A stretch of DNA of 64,000 bases from Nepenthes gracilis (Eukaryota > Streptophyta > Magnoliopsida > Caryophyllales > Nepenthaceae): contig BSYO01000025.1 in assembly GCA_033239525.1 (NCBI GenBank), forward strand, positions 14,666,001 to 14,730,000, read 5' to 3'. Numbering within the stretch: the stretch's first letter is position 1; every line of letters starts with the position of its first letter. Below the pieces are notes generated by a model. That model ran no database searches. It saw only the letters and a list, made by a program, of their open reading frames with translations, and was not told where the DNA came from. Of the stretch, positions 1 to 9,958 are shown piece after piece. A program made the translations under genes and the position numbers.

Positions 1-175
1 ACAACCGTCATGTCCCTCGAGAGGCGGGGCGCATTTAATGCCTCGGTCATTGAGAATTCATTTCATCTCGGGGAGCGTGCGAAGTTTTTGAGAACTTTCC
101 ACGCGGCAAGCCTTCATTTGCCCCGCTTTAAATGCGTTCGATTTTGGATTCGCCCTCTTCGGGAGAAAACTTGCT

Positions 176-184
176 TATTTAAAC
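176..184 (+). promoter_or_regulatory. TATA-like box before the coiled-coil ORF
   Basis: TTGCTTATTTAAACG matches the TATTTAAAC box of the other antisense ORF. A GCATTTAATGC word lies about 140 bp upstream (31-41), mirroring the arrangement at 1,050-1,242. Confidence 0.4.
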
Positions 185-429
185 GTTTTTCCCGACTTTC
201 GCTCCCCTTCGTACTTGCTCGCCCCTCTCGGTTGTCTTGACCTTTTTCGCTCGATCTCATTTGTGAAATCAAATGGCGGACTTTCCCGGTGACTCGAGAA
301 TACTCTTCTCACGAGTCCGAATCCGGCTCTCACGGTCCCGCTCTTTCGGGATCGGGCGTCTTTGGAAGCGCCCTCCGAGGCCACGGTTGCCGGCCCTTCC
401 CGAGTCGAGGGACACCTCCACGGTTCGCA

Positions 430-831
430 ATGGCTCCGCCAAAGAGGAGCGGCTCGGGGCCCGTGTTGCATACTTGGGGCGCCTGGGCCGAGTCTGAGGC
501 TCGGGCCGCTCGACTAGCGGAAGCTAATGTGGGGGCGCAGGCCCGCATCTTGGCCCTTGAAGCGGAGCTCGAGCAGCTTAAGAAGCGACATGAAGCAGAG
601 GTCGCCGAGTTGCAGTCGGAGTTAGGGTCGAGGCTTCATAACGAAGGACCGAATCCGATCCCGGGACGGGCCCTACGGGACGCCGCCCGGGTATACCAGA
701 GGCTGGCCTTACTGGAGGATCCAAGCTTCCGCGCAGGTGTCCTAGATCCTCGCAACTTGCGCGTCCGATCTCGTGGTCAGTTGGTGGATTACCGCACCCA
801 AAATTCTTACCCTGGCCTCTGGTTCCAATAA
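430..831 (+). CDS. Second antisense ORF of the Tat-type element, coiled-coil, 133 aa
   Basis: This open frame starts at MAPPKRSGSG and ends at a stop at 831. Residues about 20-70 are a strong heptad-like coiled coil (AEANVGAQARILALEAELEQ, then alternating Lys/Glu/Leu). I do not recognise a family. It sits on the strand opposite gag-pol, beyond integrase, as does the ORF at 1,311. A TATTTAAA box lies at 176-183 with a 5' leader of about 220 bp. The frame is open from 289, so the start could be earlier. It may be an independent small accessory ORF or the displaced tail of the other antisense ORF. Whether it is expressed is unknown. Confidence 0.45.
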   Translation: MAPPKRSGSGPVLHTWGAWAESEARAARLAEANVGAQARILALEAELEQLKKRHEAEVAELQSELGSRLHNEGPNPIPGRALRDAARVYQRLALLEDPSFRAGVLDPRNLRVRSRGQLVDYRTQNSYPGLWFQ

Positions 832-980
832 CTGCTTTGATGCTGTGGAGCACTTCTTTTTCCTGTTAGCGTGTAACACAAATATTTTGTCGCAATGAGA
901 ACTCTGCCTTTCGTGTTGTTTCTCTGTCGGATTTTCCATTTTTGCATTTGTTTTTCTCTCTTCCCCTATTTGTGTAACAC

Positions 981-1015
981 AAATATATATATATATATAT
1001 ATTTTTTTTTTTTTT
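981..1015. repeat. AT dinucleotide run followed by poly-T
   Basis: An (AT)n tract runs directly into a stretch of T. The word GTGTAACACAAATAT occurs here (about 972) and also at about 870, so this is probably a local duplication with slippage. Confidence 0.7.
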
Positions 1016-1233
1016 GCACGTCAATTGGGGGCTCTGCTATCGTGAGCCTGCATTTAATACGGCGGCGCCAACGCGGGTGCTAGCTGATCCCCTGAAGGGA
1101 CGCGTCTGCTAGCCTGTCGTCTAGCCATCATGGCACTCGATTGGAGTTCTGCGGTGTGCTGGGATGCTGCCACGTGCCTCAACCTCCGCCGGCGGTGGCT
1201 ATCCAGTTTCCCGCCTTTTTGTTCGGCGTTGTC

Positions 1234-1242
1234 TATTTAAAC
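1234..1242 (+). promoter_or_regulatory. TATA-like box of the antisense ORF
   Basis: GTCTATTTAAACC lies 69-77 bp upstream of the ATG at 1,311. The same TATTTAAA word precedes the second plus-strand ORF (176-183), which supports paired antisense promoters. Confidence 0.5.
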
Positions 1243-1310
1243 CAGACGCCAATCGTTTCTTTCCTTCCGCTGACTTCTTCTACCTTCATTCTCGAAGCTC
1301 TTAAAAACAA

Positions 1311-3407
1311 ATGGCATCGAAAACAGAAGGCCCTTCTTCTTCCCGTGTCCGCAGAGCTGTACGCCATGGCGTTCGCAATACCAGATCGATTTTGACTGAG
1401 GCGTATATTGCCTCCCTTAGGGTAGACTATGCGATTCCCGGCGAGCTGATTTCCCTTGCTCCTGGTCCTCAAGATAGAGCAGACGCCCTCCAGAGGGCTT
1501 TATAACAGTTTATGAGTACCATCTGAAGGGAGGACTTCGTATTTCGTTACTTGCTTGCTGCATGCAATAGTCGATACACCGGGAGTTCCCATGGCCGGGC
1601 TTCACCCTAACGCCTTACGCTACCTCGGTGTCTCTGTGCGTCTTCGCCATCATGCACCAAAGGCGATTTTGACGCGAAGGCGGCAGGGGGTAATTTTCGG
1701 GCCTCGGAGTCGGAGGATTGGATATCGCTCACCCCCAGGGCAGGATTCAACTTTCGTGGCACAAATCCTGATTCCGTTAAGGGCTGGAAGGAGCGCTTCT
1801 TCTTCCTCGAGACGCCTTTCGAGTATGAGCTTCCGAGAGGGTGGGGCCCGATCTCGGAGTTCTTCGGAACAAGCCTACCGATGAGGACATCGCTGAATCC
1901 TCGAAGCTGATCTCCGCCGTTCAGTCTGAGGAGAAGAACTTTAAGAAACGGGGCCACTACCTTTCCCCTATCACGTTCGAGATTGCTAGATGGGGACCTC
2001 CCGCTGGCTGGGCGGCGGCTGGGCCGGTCCAGGGAGGTCCTGGAGATACGGAGACTCATCCGCAGCCCGGCGATGCTGCGGAGGAGAGCTGTTCTCTGCT
2101 GCGTTCTTCGAGCAATGATGAGGACGCGGCAGCCCTCAAAAGGTTGAGGGAAGCAGAAGCGCCTCACCGAAGGAGGTTGAGAAGGCGAGTCGTCGGTTCT
2201 TCAACTGCGGGAAGTTCGGCTCCGACGAGATCTGCCAGGGCGCGTCGCCAAAGGGAAACTGCCGTACCTTCGTCGACTTCGATCGCGGAGCCATCCGCTC
2301 ACGAAGTCGGCGAGGTCGAGTCTCTACCTACTGGGACCTTCTGCCTGGCTGTTTGCTCGCCGAGGCATCGGGGATGTTGTTGTTTTGGATAGCCACGAGA
2401 GGCCATCGGTTTCGCGCTGAGCTGGCCGCGTTGGAGGCGGGGGCCTGCATCGTTGCCAGCTATTCTTGTTGAGCCCGTCTCTGCGTACGGGCCTCCTGGG
2501 ATCCTGGTGGTATCCTCAGAGGCTGGGACGGCTCCTGCTGCTGTTCCGGAACAGGCCGGCGAAGGGGAAGCCGGGTCGCACTCGTGGCAGGAGCCCCCGA
2601 GTGTTCCTGCGGCTGCAGTCCTTCCAGTCAGCCCTCCTCACGCAGTCGAGGAGACGGAGCCCCAGAGGGTGGCCCCTTTGGATGAGCCTGCACGGGTCGC
2701 ATGCTCGGTGGTCAGCGACGCTCCTGTGGCCGATGTGGTTCAGACTAGCGAAGGGGCGGCCGGGACGTCCTCGCGGCGGGAGCCTGCGAGCGCTCCTTCG
2801 GCGGCCAGCCTTCCAGCCAGCCCTCCCCATGCGGTCGAGGAGAGTGATCCCGAGAGAGTTCTTTCAGGCGGTTTCAAGGCTTCTGCGCTGCCGAATGCCT
2901 TTCCCAGTACAGTTGTTTCCTTCTGGACTTCTTTCTTTGCCGCTCATCTTGGTCATACTTTTAACTTTTCCACCGTACGGGCTTCGAGACGATGCGGTCC
3001 CCTTCGAGGTGCGTTCGGTTCTTTTCGCGGGGAGCCTTGAGCGGGTCATCGTTGTGACGGCACCATCTTGCCGCGGCGGTCCGGCCTCGGATCGCATCCC
3101 TTACCGAGGAGGTTGGGCAGGCTGCGGCGTGAGAGTTGCGCAATTAGAGGGCCTCCTTTCTGTCGCTGCGGAGGAAAGGATCATTTGGACTAGTTGTGGA
3201 CGCGGTTGAGCAGCATTCTCCTTCAGAGTGGCGGTCGGCGATGGACACTCGCTTTTGGGACGGCATCCGCTTGTGCCGCGGGATCGTCTCCCTGGCGGCT
3301 CCTCACGTCCCAAGCGGCGTCCTCCATCCAGGAAACGCCGGGGTAGGAGAAGCGTCGCGCCTGAAGACGTTCCCTGAGGAAGCGGGCCCGTCGAGTACTG
3401 CTGATTA
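1311..3407 (+). pseudogene. Antisense ORF of the Tat-type element, Transposase_28-like (aORF), broken
   Basis: This reading frame lies downstream of integrase but on the opposite strand to gag-pol. It starts with MASKTEGPSS at 1,311 and stops at 1,503. Similarity then continues in-frame and in neighbouring frames: MAGLHPNALRYLGVSV (about 1,590-1,640), SESEDWISLTPRAG (about 1,705-1,746) and WKERFFFLETPFEYELPRGW (about 1,785-1,844). These resemble the plant 'putative gypsy type transposon' family (Pfam Transposase_28), from memory and unverified. A Pro/Ala/Glu-rich tail with an internal duplication (2,560-2,860) follows. A TATA-like box precedes it by 70 bp. At least three frame changes and two stops show it is now non-coding. 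Function of this family is unknown. Confidence 0.6.
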
Positions 3408-4430
3408 GCTTCTGTCGCCGTTAAGTCCCGAGTTCGGTTTTTGTTGTTGTATCATGCTTGTCGCTTGTATAATGTTTGTATAAATGAGAAGCTTTTGCTT
3501 GCGCTTCGCGTCCATGCTTCCCTTATCATGCAGCGTTGTTCGCCTTTTGCTTCACTTTACTTGTCGGGTCATGCTTCGCGTTTGAGTATTGGGCCCTTTG
3601 GAGCCGTTCTGATTAAGGCCCTATACAGGCGCCCTCTTGCGTGGTGCTCGTCCTTCGTAAGAGGATGTCGTCACAGCTCACGCGTTTGGGGAGCTCGATC
3701 CGCAAAGCGGATGTCGTCGCCCAAGCCCCACGGAGCCCTGCGAGGGGCGAGTAGCGGCCGGGGCCGCGTTAACCGGACTCCCGGGTCTAGGCCTCGGTCG
3801 CGTATAATTGCGGGAGGTGTGTCGCTCCTGCTCAAAGCGTTATGAACACCAAGTTGAGGTCCTAGCCCACGACCATTGTAGACTGTAGGTGCTCTCTTCT
3901 GTGCAAGAAGGTCGTCGCACGCCCCCTAAGGTTTTGTTGGCCGTAGAGTGGGTTCTCCAAGAGCCCCCAGGCCTATGGGTCTGACCGCACGGGTCGTAGG
4001 CGCGTAGCCTTTGGAATGGATCGCCTGGATCCGGTGTCTCAGCTCACGGCTGGACGCCTCCGGGCTGACTAGCACGGGGCAGAGTCTCTGGGTGGCCGCT
4101 GGGGCCTTTTGGCGCGAAGCCATGGTGAGTAGAGCCGTCCCAGTGCCATCTAGCGTGAGGACGGAGTCCCGCGACGGTCTGCTCTGGACCGCCTGGCACT
4201 GAGCCGAGGACTGGTTTTACGGACGGACGCTTGTCCTCCCGACTTAGGGGCAGTCTAGGTCGTTTAATTTGATTGTGCAATGCATGCTATCGATTCACAC
4301 GAATGAATATGCAATATGACGATAAGAGTGATAATGTTAACCAAAAGACAGGAAACATGCTCAAGCACTCATCATGATGTATGCGCGTGCGACTTACCTG
4401 GGTCGCCGTTGCATTATTGATAATATTTCC

Positions 4431-5640
4431 TTAAGTTGGCGGCATTCCATGTCCGCGGGACAAGTTTGCTGCCAGGCGCCAGAGCTTGTACGCTCCGCTC
4501 GAGGATTGATTGAGACGAAGAACGCCCCTCCCATCCCGGGAGAGTTTGTTCCTGTTCGCGGTCTTTCCCGCTGCCTCTACGCTCCGGAGGACCAGATCTC
4601 CAACTTCTAGAGGGCGTGCTTTCACCCGCTTGTTGTAGTATCGCGCCACTCGCTGCTGGTAGGCGGCGGTTCGGAGCCGCGCAGCGTCCCGAACTTCTGA
4701 GAGCAAGTCCAGACTTTCCCTGAGCCTTTGCGCGTTGGTAGTTGGGTCGAAGTGTTCGACCCGCAGGCTTGGCATTCCCACTTCTACGGGAACCACTGCC
4801 TCAACCCCGAAGCAGAGGCTGAAAGGCGTCTCCTTTGTTGATTCCCTCGTAGTCGTGCGGTACGACCATAGCACTGATGGTAGCTCCTCCACCCAGGAGC
4901 CCCCTGCGTCTTCCAGTCGGGTCTTTATCCCATGCAGCAACGTGCGGTTGGTAACTTCGACCTGCCCGTTGGACTGCGGGTGCGCCACGGATGTGTGCAC
5001 CAGCTTGATGCGGAGGTTGCGGCAGTACTTTGTAAAGCGTTTCCCAGTGAATTGGGTCCCGTTATCAGTCACCACAACCTCAGGGATCCCAAAGCGGCAA
5101 ACAATGCCTTGGCGGAGGAACTCCGTCGCATTGTGCTCAGTGATCTTAGCGAGAGGGGCAGCTTCCACCCATTTCGTAAAATAGTCGATACCGACGATCA
5201 GAAATTTTCTCTGTCCGGCTGCCATTGGAAGCGGACCAAGTATGTCGAGCCCCCATTGCGCGAACGGCCATGGGGACTGGAGATAGTGCAGCTCGGTGTG
5301 CGGCTGGTGTGTCATGTTGCCGTGGGACTGCAACTTTCACACTTGCGACGAACTCCATAGCGTCTCGCTTCATGGTGGGCAGTAGAAGCCTTGCCGCATG
5401 ACGCCGAATGCTAGATTTTTCCCGCCAATGTGTGATCCGCATGACCCCAAGTGTATACGCCAACGCGTAGTCGGCCTCCTCGGGGTAAGACATTTCGGGA
5501 GGGAGCCTGAGTACCCCGTCTGCATCTGACCTTCCGTTCGAATCGTGTACCATCCCTGCCGCTTTCTTGACCCGCTTGGCATCGTTGGCGTCTGCCGGTA
5601 AGGTTCCTCCGACAAGAACCGTATATGCGGCGTCATCCAA
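4431..5640 (-). pseudogene. pol: Integrase of the Tat-type element
   Basis: The core is in one open frame (5,333-4,431, 300 codons). It has an Asp in GLDILGPLP (residue 30 of the frame), an Asp in TDNGTQF (residue 90) and a Glu in NGQVEVTNR (residue 126), giving the D,D(35)E triad intact. The upstream zinc-binding half (5,640-5,340; GSHIGGKNLAFGVMRQGFY) is frameshifted and its second cysteine pair is lost. The C-terminal part has a GDLVLR motif and no chromodomain. This is the best-preserved enzyme of the element. Confidence 0.9.
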
Positions 5641-6061
5641 TTATCTCCCGTGTCGACCGCATTACTTCTTTGTCCTCGGCGTCGATCTTTGGGTGCGTTT
5701 AGGACTTCCCCAGGCTCCCCTCGCGTCTTGCTCCGCTGGTTAAGGGCGGCCGCGTGCCGAGGCCGGTCAAGACGCGTTCGTTATCGATCTCGGGATATGC
5801 TCGATCTCAATTGACCGAACTCGGGGATCGGTGGTTCTTACTCTCGCGAGATACCTCACTAGTTGTGGGTTCGCGGCTCAAGTTCCCTTTCACTGGTTGA
5901 CCACGAGCTCGTAATCACTACGCACGACCGGCGGCCGACATGCGGAACACTCCCTCGCCCGATCGTAGGCCCGCGAGGAGGGCTTCATATTCTGCAACGT
6001 TGTTCGTGGCGGGAAGGCCAAAGTGTAACGGAGTATGTGATCTCCATGCCTTCGGGCGTCC

Positions 6062-6771
6062 TTAGCACAACACCGGCTCTCCGCTGCACTGCCCGGTCGA
6101 CGATCCGCCCACGTTGAGAGTCCATACGGCGAGATCTCCGTCCGTCTTCTTCTCCGCGTTGTTGTCCTCTCGCTTGCTGCGGCGTTGCCGCCCGACAATG
6201 AAGTCCGCGGGGGCCTGGCCTTTCACGGGCGGTCGCGGCGGAACTCGGTCGAACTCCCGAGCTCGACAGCCCACTTGACCAGCCGGCCGGACGTCTCTGG
6301 CTTCTGCAAAATCGTCCTCAACGGCTGGTCTGTTAGCACGACGATCCGATGTGACTGGAAGTAGGGTCGTAGCTTCCGCGCTGCATAGACGAGTGCGAGC
6401 GCCATCTTTTCAGCGTGCGGATAACGGGTTTCTACGTCCGTCAGCACCCGGCTCACGTAGTACACCGGTTGTTGCTTGCCCTCACGTTCCGCCACTAACA
6501 CGGAGCTGAGGGCGGAAGCTGACGTTGCCAGGTAGAGGTAGAGATCTTCTCCTTCGCGCGGTGAGCTCAGGAGCGGCGCGCTGGAAAGATAAGCCTTCAG
6601 TTCCCTGAATGCTTCGTCGCATTCTTCACTCCATTTGAACCTGTGTGACTTGGTTCCCCTTAGCATACGAAGAAAGGCAAGTATTTCTCGGTGACTTGGC
6701 CAAGAACCGGAGAGGGTCGCTATCCGCCTGTCGGCTCCTCGGACTTCTTTTTTTGTGCGCGGAGGGTTCAA
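6062..6771 (-). pseudogene. pol: RNase H region of the Tat-type element
   Basis: Frame 6,771-6,223 contains the RT-connected RNase H: FKWSEECDEAFRELK, LYLYLATSASALSSVLV, VYYVSRVLTDVETRYPHAEK and a C-terminal VVLTDQPLR. Weak similarity to a second RNase H-like segment continues in another frame to about 5,930 (VAEYEALLAGLR-like codons near 5,990-5,950), as expected for Tat elements with an additional RNase H. The first domain is nearly intact; the second is scrambled by frameshifts. Confidence 0.75.
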
Positions 6772-6813
6772 ATCGAGTATTGCCTTGATCTTCTCGGATT
6801 GGCTTCTATTCCG

Positions 6814-7301
6814 CTACTGGGATACAATGAAGCCTAAGAATTTTCCAGAGGTTACCCCGAACGCGCATTTGGCGGGGTTAAGCTTCATCCCATCTTTGTC
6901 GGAGGATGCGGAAGGTCTCGTCGGGTCGTCGACGTGGCGGCTTGCTACCTTGCTTTGTACGAGCATATCGTCGACATACACCTCCACATTCCGCCCAATT
7001 TGAGCTGCAAACATCTTGTTTACGAGGCGCTGGTACGTTGCGCCCGCATTCTTGAGACCAAAGGGCATCATTTTGTAGCAATACGTCCCTTGGTCTCTGT
7101 CATGAACGAGGTGTGCTCTCGTCCTCCGGGTCCATCCGGATCTCAGTTGTACCCCGAGTACGCGTCCATGAAGCTCAGCAGTTCGTGCCCGGACGTGGAG
7201 TCCACGAGTTGGTCAATCCTTGGGAGCGGAAAGCTATCTTTGGGGCAGGCCTTATTCACGTCAGTGAAGTCGACACACATCCGCCACTTGCATTGCTCTT
7301 T
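6814..7301 (-). pseudogene. pol: Reverse transcriptase palm, Tat-type element
   Basis: The frame 7,071-6,814 holds MMPFGLKNAGATYQRL and the catalytic YVDDM (codons about 6,978-6,964), both diagnostic of Ty3/gypsy RT. Conserved RT residues between 7,301 and 7,071 are split over two frames, so the domain is colinear but frameshifted. The catalytic aspartates themselves are still encoded. Confidence 0.88.
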
Positions 7302-8101
7302 TTACCAAAGACGACGTTGGGATGACCACTCCGGGTACTGGACTTCTCTGATAAATCCCGCATCCAAGAGCCTCTTCACTTCTTCCCTGATGGCGACCAA
7401 CTTCTCGACGGAGTGGTTCCTCCGCTTCGCTGAGGACGGGTTTCGGCTCGCGTCAAGGCCCAGCTTGTGGACTATGACTTCGGCCGATATCCCCGGCATG
7501 TCAGCGGAGCCCCATGCAAACACATCGGAGTTGGTCCGTAGGAAGGTAATTAGTCTGTCGCGATCTCCGGGTTGAAGGGATTTCCCTATGCTTACGCACC
7601 GTTCTGGATCGGAGGGATCGAGCGGAATCGCCTCAGTTTCCTCCCCTGACTGGGCCTGTTGGAGCGACGTCTCGTCGCGGAGGTCCAGGTCTTCACTTGG
7701 TCCGCAAGGTGTCGTAGGACTGATTTGGGACAAGTAGCACGTCCGCCCCATTTCTTGATCTCCTAGAACTTCTCCCACTCCCCAAGGGGTGGGAAATTTC
7801 ACCTTCAGGTGCGGGATGGATGTGACTGCTTCGAAGGCCGTCAGGAATGGTCTGCCGAGTATGGCATTGTATACAGACGGAAGGTCGACGACGAGGAACG
7901 CCAACTCGCGCGTCATGGAGCGCGGGTGAGTCCCCATCGTGACTTCCAGTCGTATAATCCCTTGCACTGGAACAGGCTCGTTGTCCAAGCCGTATAATGG
8001 TCCGTTTGCTGTCCTCATTTGGCTACATTTTAGTCCCAGTTTGGTGTGAACGATGAAGATACTGACAAATTTTGTGAGCTTCCATTATCAATGAAGACCC
8101 G
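7302..8101 (-). pseudogene. pol: Protease and start of reverse transcriptase, Tat-type element
   Basis: An aspartic-protease active-site-like VFIDNGSS is encoded at about 8,101-8,078 (DNG rather than the usual DTG/DSG). The protease flap and C-terminal motif YNAILGRPFL follows in the open frame 8,018-7,302. The same frame continues into the RT N-terminal region with NSDVFAWGSADMPGI, a plant gypsy signature before RT, then VKRLLDAGFIREVQYPEW. The frame is lost at about 7,310, where the RT palm should continue. The protein would cut the Gag-Pol polyprotein and begin reverse transcription, but this copy is broken on both sides. Confidence 0.85.
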
Positions 8102-9886
8102 TTTGGTGGTAGTCATCACCACCAGCAGAAACGAGGGCCGATACAACAAGGGGGTCGGTATGGGGGGAAGTTACATGTGCCATGTCTTCGCTGCTAAAGC
8201 TAATGACGTCATTTCTAACCCCTAACTTCGCCCGCTTGCTACTGGAAGCTATTTCCGGCGGTCCGTGCCTGGCGTTCGCAGTGTCGGCGGAAGAGATCAT
8301 GTGGACTACGCCGGCCGCCGTGCGGGCTCTTGGTGGCTCGCTGGGTTCTCCGTCAGAGGGGGCAGGTTCTTGCCCCGAGCCTTTCACGAATCTCTTCAAG
8401 TGTCCTCGCCGGATCAGATCTTCAATCTCCTGCTGCAGGGTGCGGCAGTTCTCAGTTGAGTGCCCCAGACAGCGGTGGTATTGGCAGTACTTTGTCTGGT
8501 CGCTGCCGCTGGGACCCTTGGGTGTCTTTGGCCACTTGAAGAATCTTTCATCCACGGATACGCATCAGGATGTTTGTGCGGCTATCATTCAGCGGGGTCA
8601 GAGAGGCCCTGCTGTAATCCTTCTTAGGCCCCGGCGGGGGTCGCTGCTGCTTTCGGCGCTCCATGAAGCGCTGGCTGTCGCCGTCCCTCTTTCTTCCTCC
8701 AGAGGCTCTGGAGGTCTCCGGGGGCCGATCCGCCCGCTCGGGCGTTTGCTTCATTGGCCTCTTCGGCCGTGATATACGCCCGGGCAATGGTCTCCGCCTC
8801 CCTGAAAGTCTGCGGGCGCTGGTGCGACAGGTGCTTGAAGAAGTCCCCCGCCGCCAAAGTGGCGATGAAGGCACTGAGCTTCAGCTCGTCGGAGAGGTGC
8901 GGGATCCGTCGCGCCTCAGTGATGAAACGGTCCAGGAACCGCTTCAGGCTTTCATCCGTCCTCTGGCGGAGGCGGACTAGGTGCCATGGTTGTCTCTCCT
9001 CCCGCCTGCTGGAGGCGAACTGGCTCAGGAAGCTATCGGCGAGCTCGTCGAACGAGCATATGGAGTTCGGGGGGAGGCCATGGAACCAGAGTAGCGCGTC
9101 GCCCCTAAGGGTGACGGGGAAGCTCTGACACATCAGGGCCTCGCTTGCCCCTTGTAGAGTGAGGTGGGTGCGGAAGCAGTTGAGATGGTCCATGGGATCC
9201 TTGCTTCCGTCGTATCCCTCCATGACCAGCATTCGAACTTGCTCGGTAGCGGTGTGTCCGCGAGAGTCCATGGCGAAGGGCGACTGCGGAGATTGGCGGA
9301 GGAGGGCGTGGGCTTCTCCTTGTGCGGGGTGTCCCACAACACCTTGACTTTCTCCTCCATCGAAGGGTCCGTAGAGCCCCTCGGCAGATTGAGACGGCGC
9401 GAGCTCCGTGTTCCCCCGGGGTTAAATGCGTGCTTGTCGGGGTGGCGGCTCTGCATGGGAGGCGCGCTCCCATTGGAGCCCGCGGCCGGTGGTCTCCGTT
9501 GCCGCGCGAGTTGCGGAGGGAGCGTCTTGCGGGTTGTCCTCCCCTGCGTCATCGGCGAGGGCTTCCCGCCTCATTTCCGCCGTTTCCAGGTGTGCGGGCC
9601 GGGCCGCTGCGTGGTCAAGTCGATTGGCTCGCCTCCGCGAGTGGTCTCTCGACGCCTTTCTTTCTTGGAAGTTGAGGCACGGGCCGCTAGAGGGGCGGCC
9701 CAGCACGGGGGTCCCGGTGTTCGCGCATACGGCGAGGAGGATCTCCTTCAGGGCGTCTAACTCCGCGGCCAGGTGGCGGGAGCCCGGCTCCGGTTGGTTG
9801 TTCGCTTGGTTCCCCGTGGGGGGGACTCCATCCTGGACGGTGGTCTCCACCGCAGGAGCACTGGCCTGCGCTCTGGTGTTTACCAT
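8088..9886 (-). pseudogene. gag: gag of the Tat-type element (frameshifted)
   Basis: This is the structural capsid/nucleocapsid region. The likely start is the ATG at 9,886 (MVNTRAQ..., a common start for plant gypsy gag), 53 bp after the primer site. The reading frame changes around 9,420-9,340. The main Retrotrans_gag-type domain occupies about 9,337-8,624, with the hallmark FPVTLRGDALLWFHGLP and a downstream FADSF-like stretch. A zinc-knuckle-like CQYHRCLGHSTENC follows at about 8,490-8,450. At least two frame changes separate the N-terminal part, capsid domain and knuckle, so no full-length Gag can be made. Family assignment is firm; the exact end is not. Confidence 0.85.
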
Positions 9887-9939
9887 GCTTGGTTGTTCAG
9901 CTGCTGGGTAGGAAAATGACACTTGGCTTTTCAGAATTT

Positions 9940-9957
9940 CCCACGAGATGGGCGCCA
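9940..9957 (-). other. Primer-binding site of the Tat-type element
   Basis: One base inside the LTR end, the minus strand reads TGGCGCCCATCTCGTGGG. The TGGCGCC opening, adjacent to an LTR CA end and upstream of gag, is the expected position and form of a tRNA primer-binding site. I have not assigned the tRNA. Confidence 0.6.
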
Positions 9958-9958
9958 A

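Noticed and set aside
2466..3209. Long plus-strand open frame of 247 codons rich in Arg, Leu and Pro
   Set aside because: It overlaps the better antisense-ORF frame in GC-rich sequence, and its composition is that of an off-frame translation.
4735..5360. Plus-strand open frames opposite integrase
   Set aside because: They are the reverse complement of the conserved integrase core, which explains their openness.
8182..9760. Several plus-strand open frames opposite gag
   Set aside because: They are shadows of the minus-strand gag in GC-rich DNA and have no family-like motifs.
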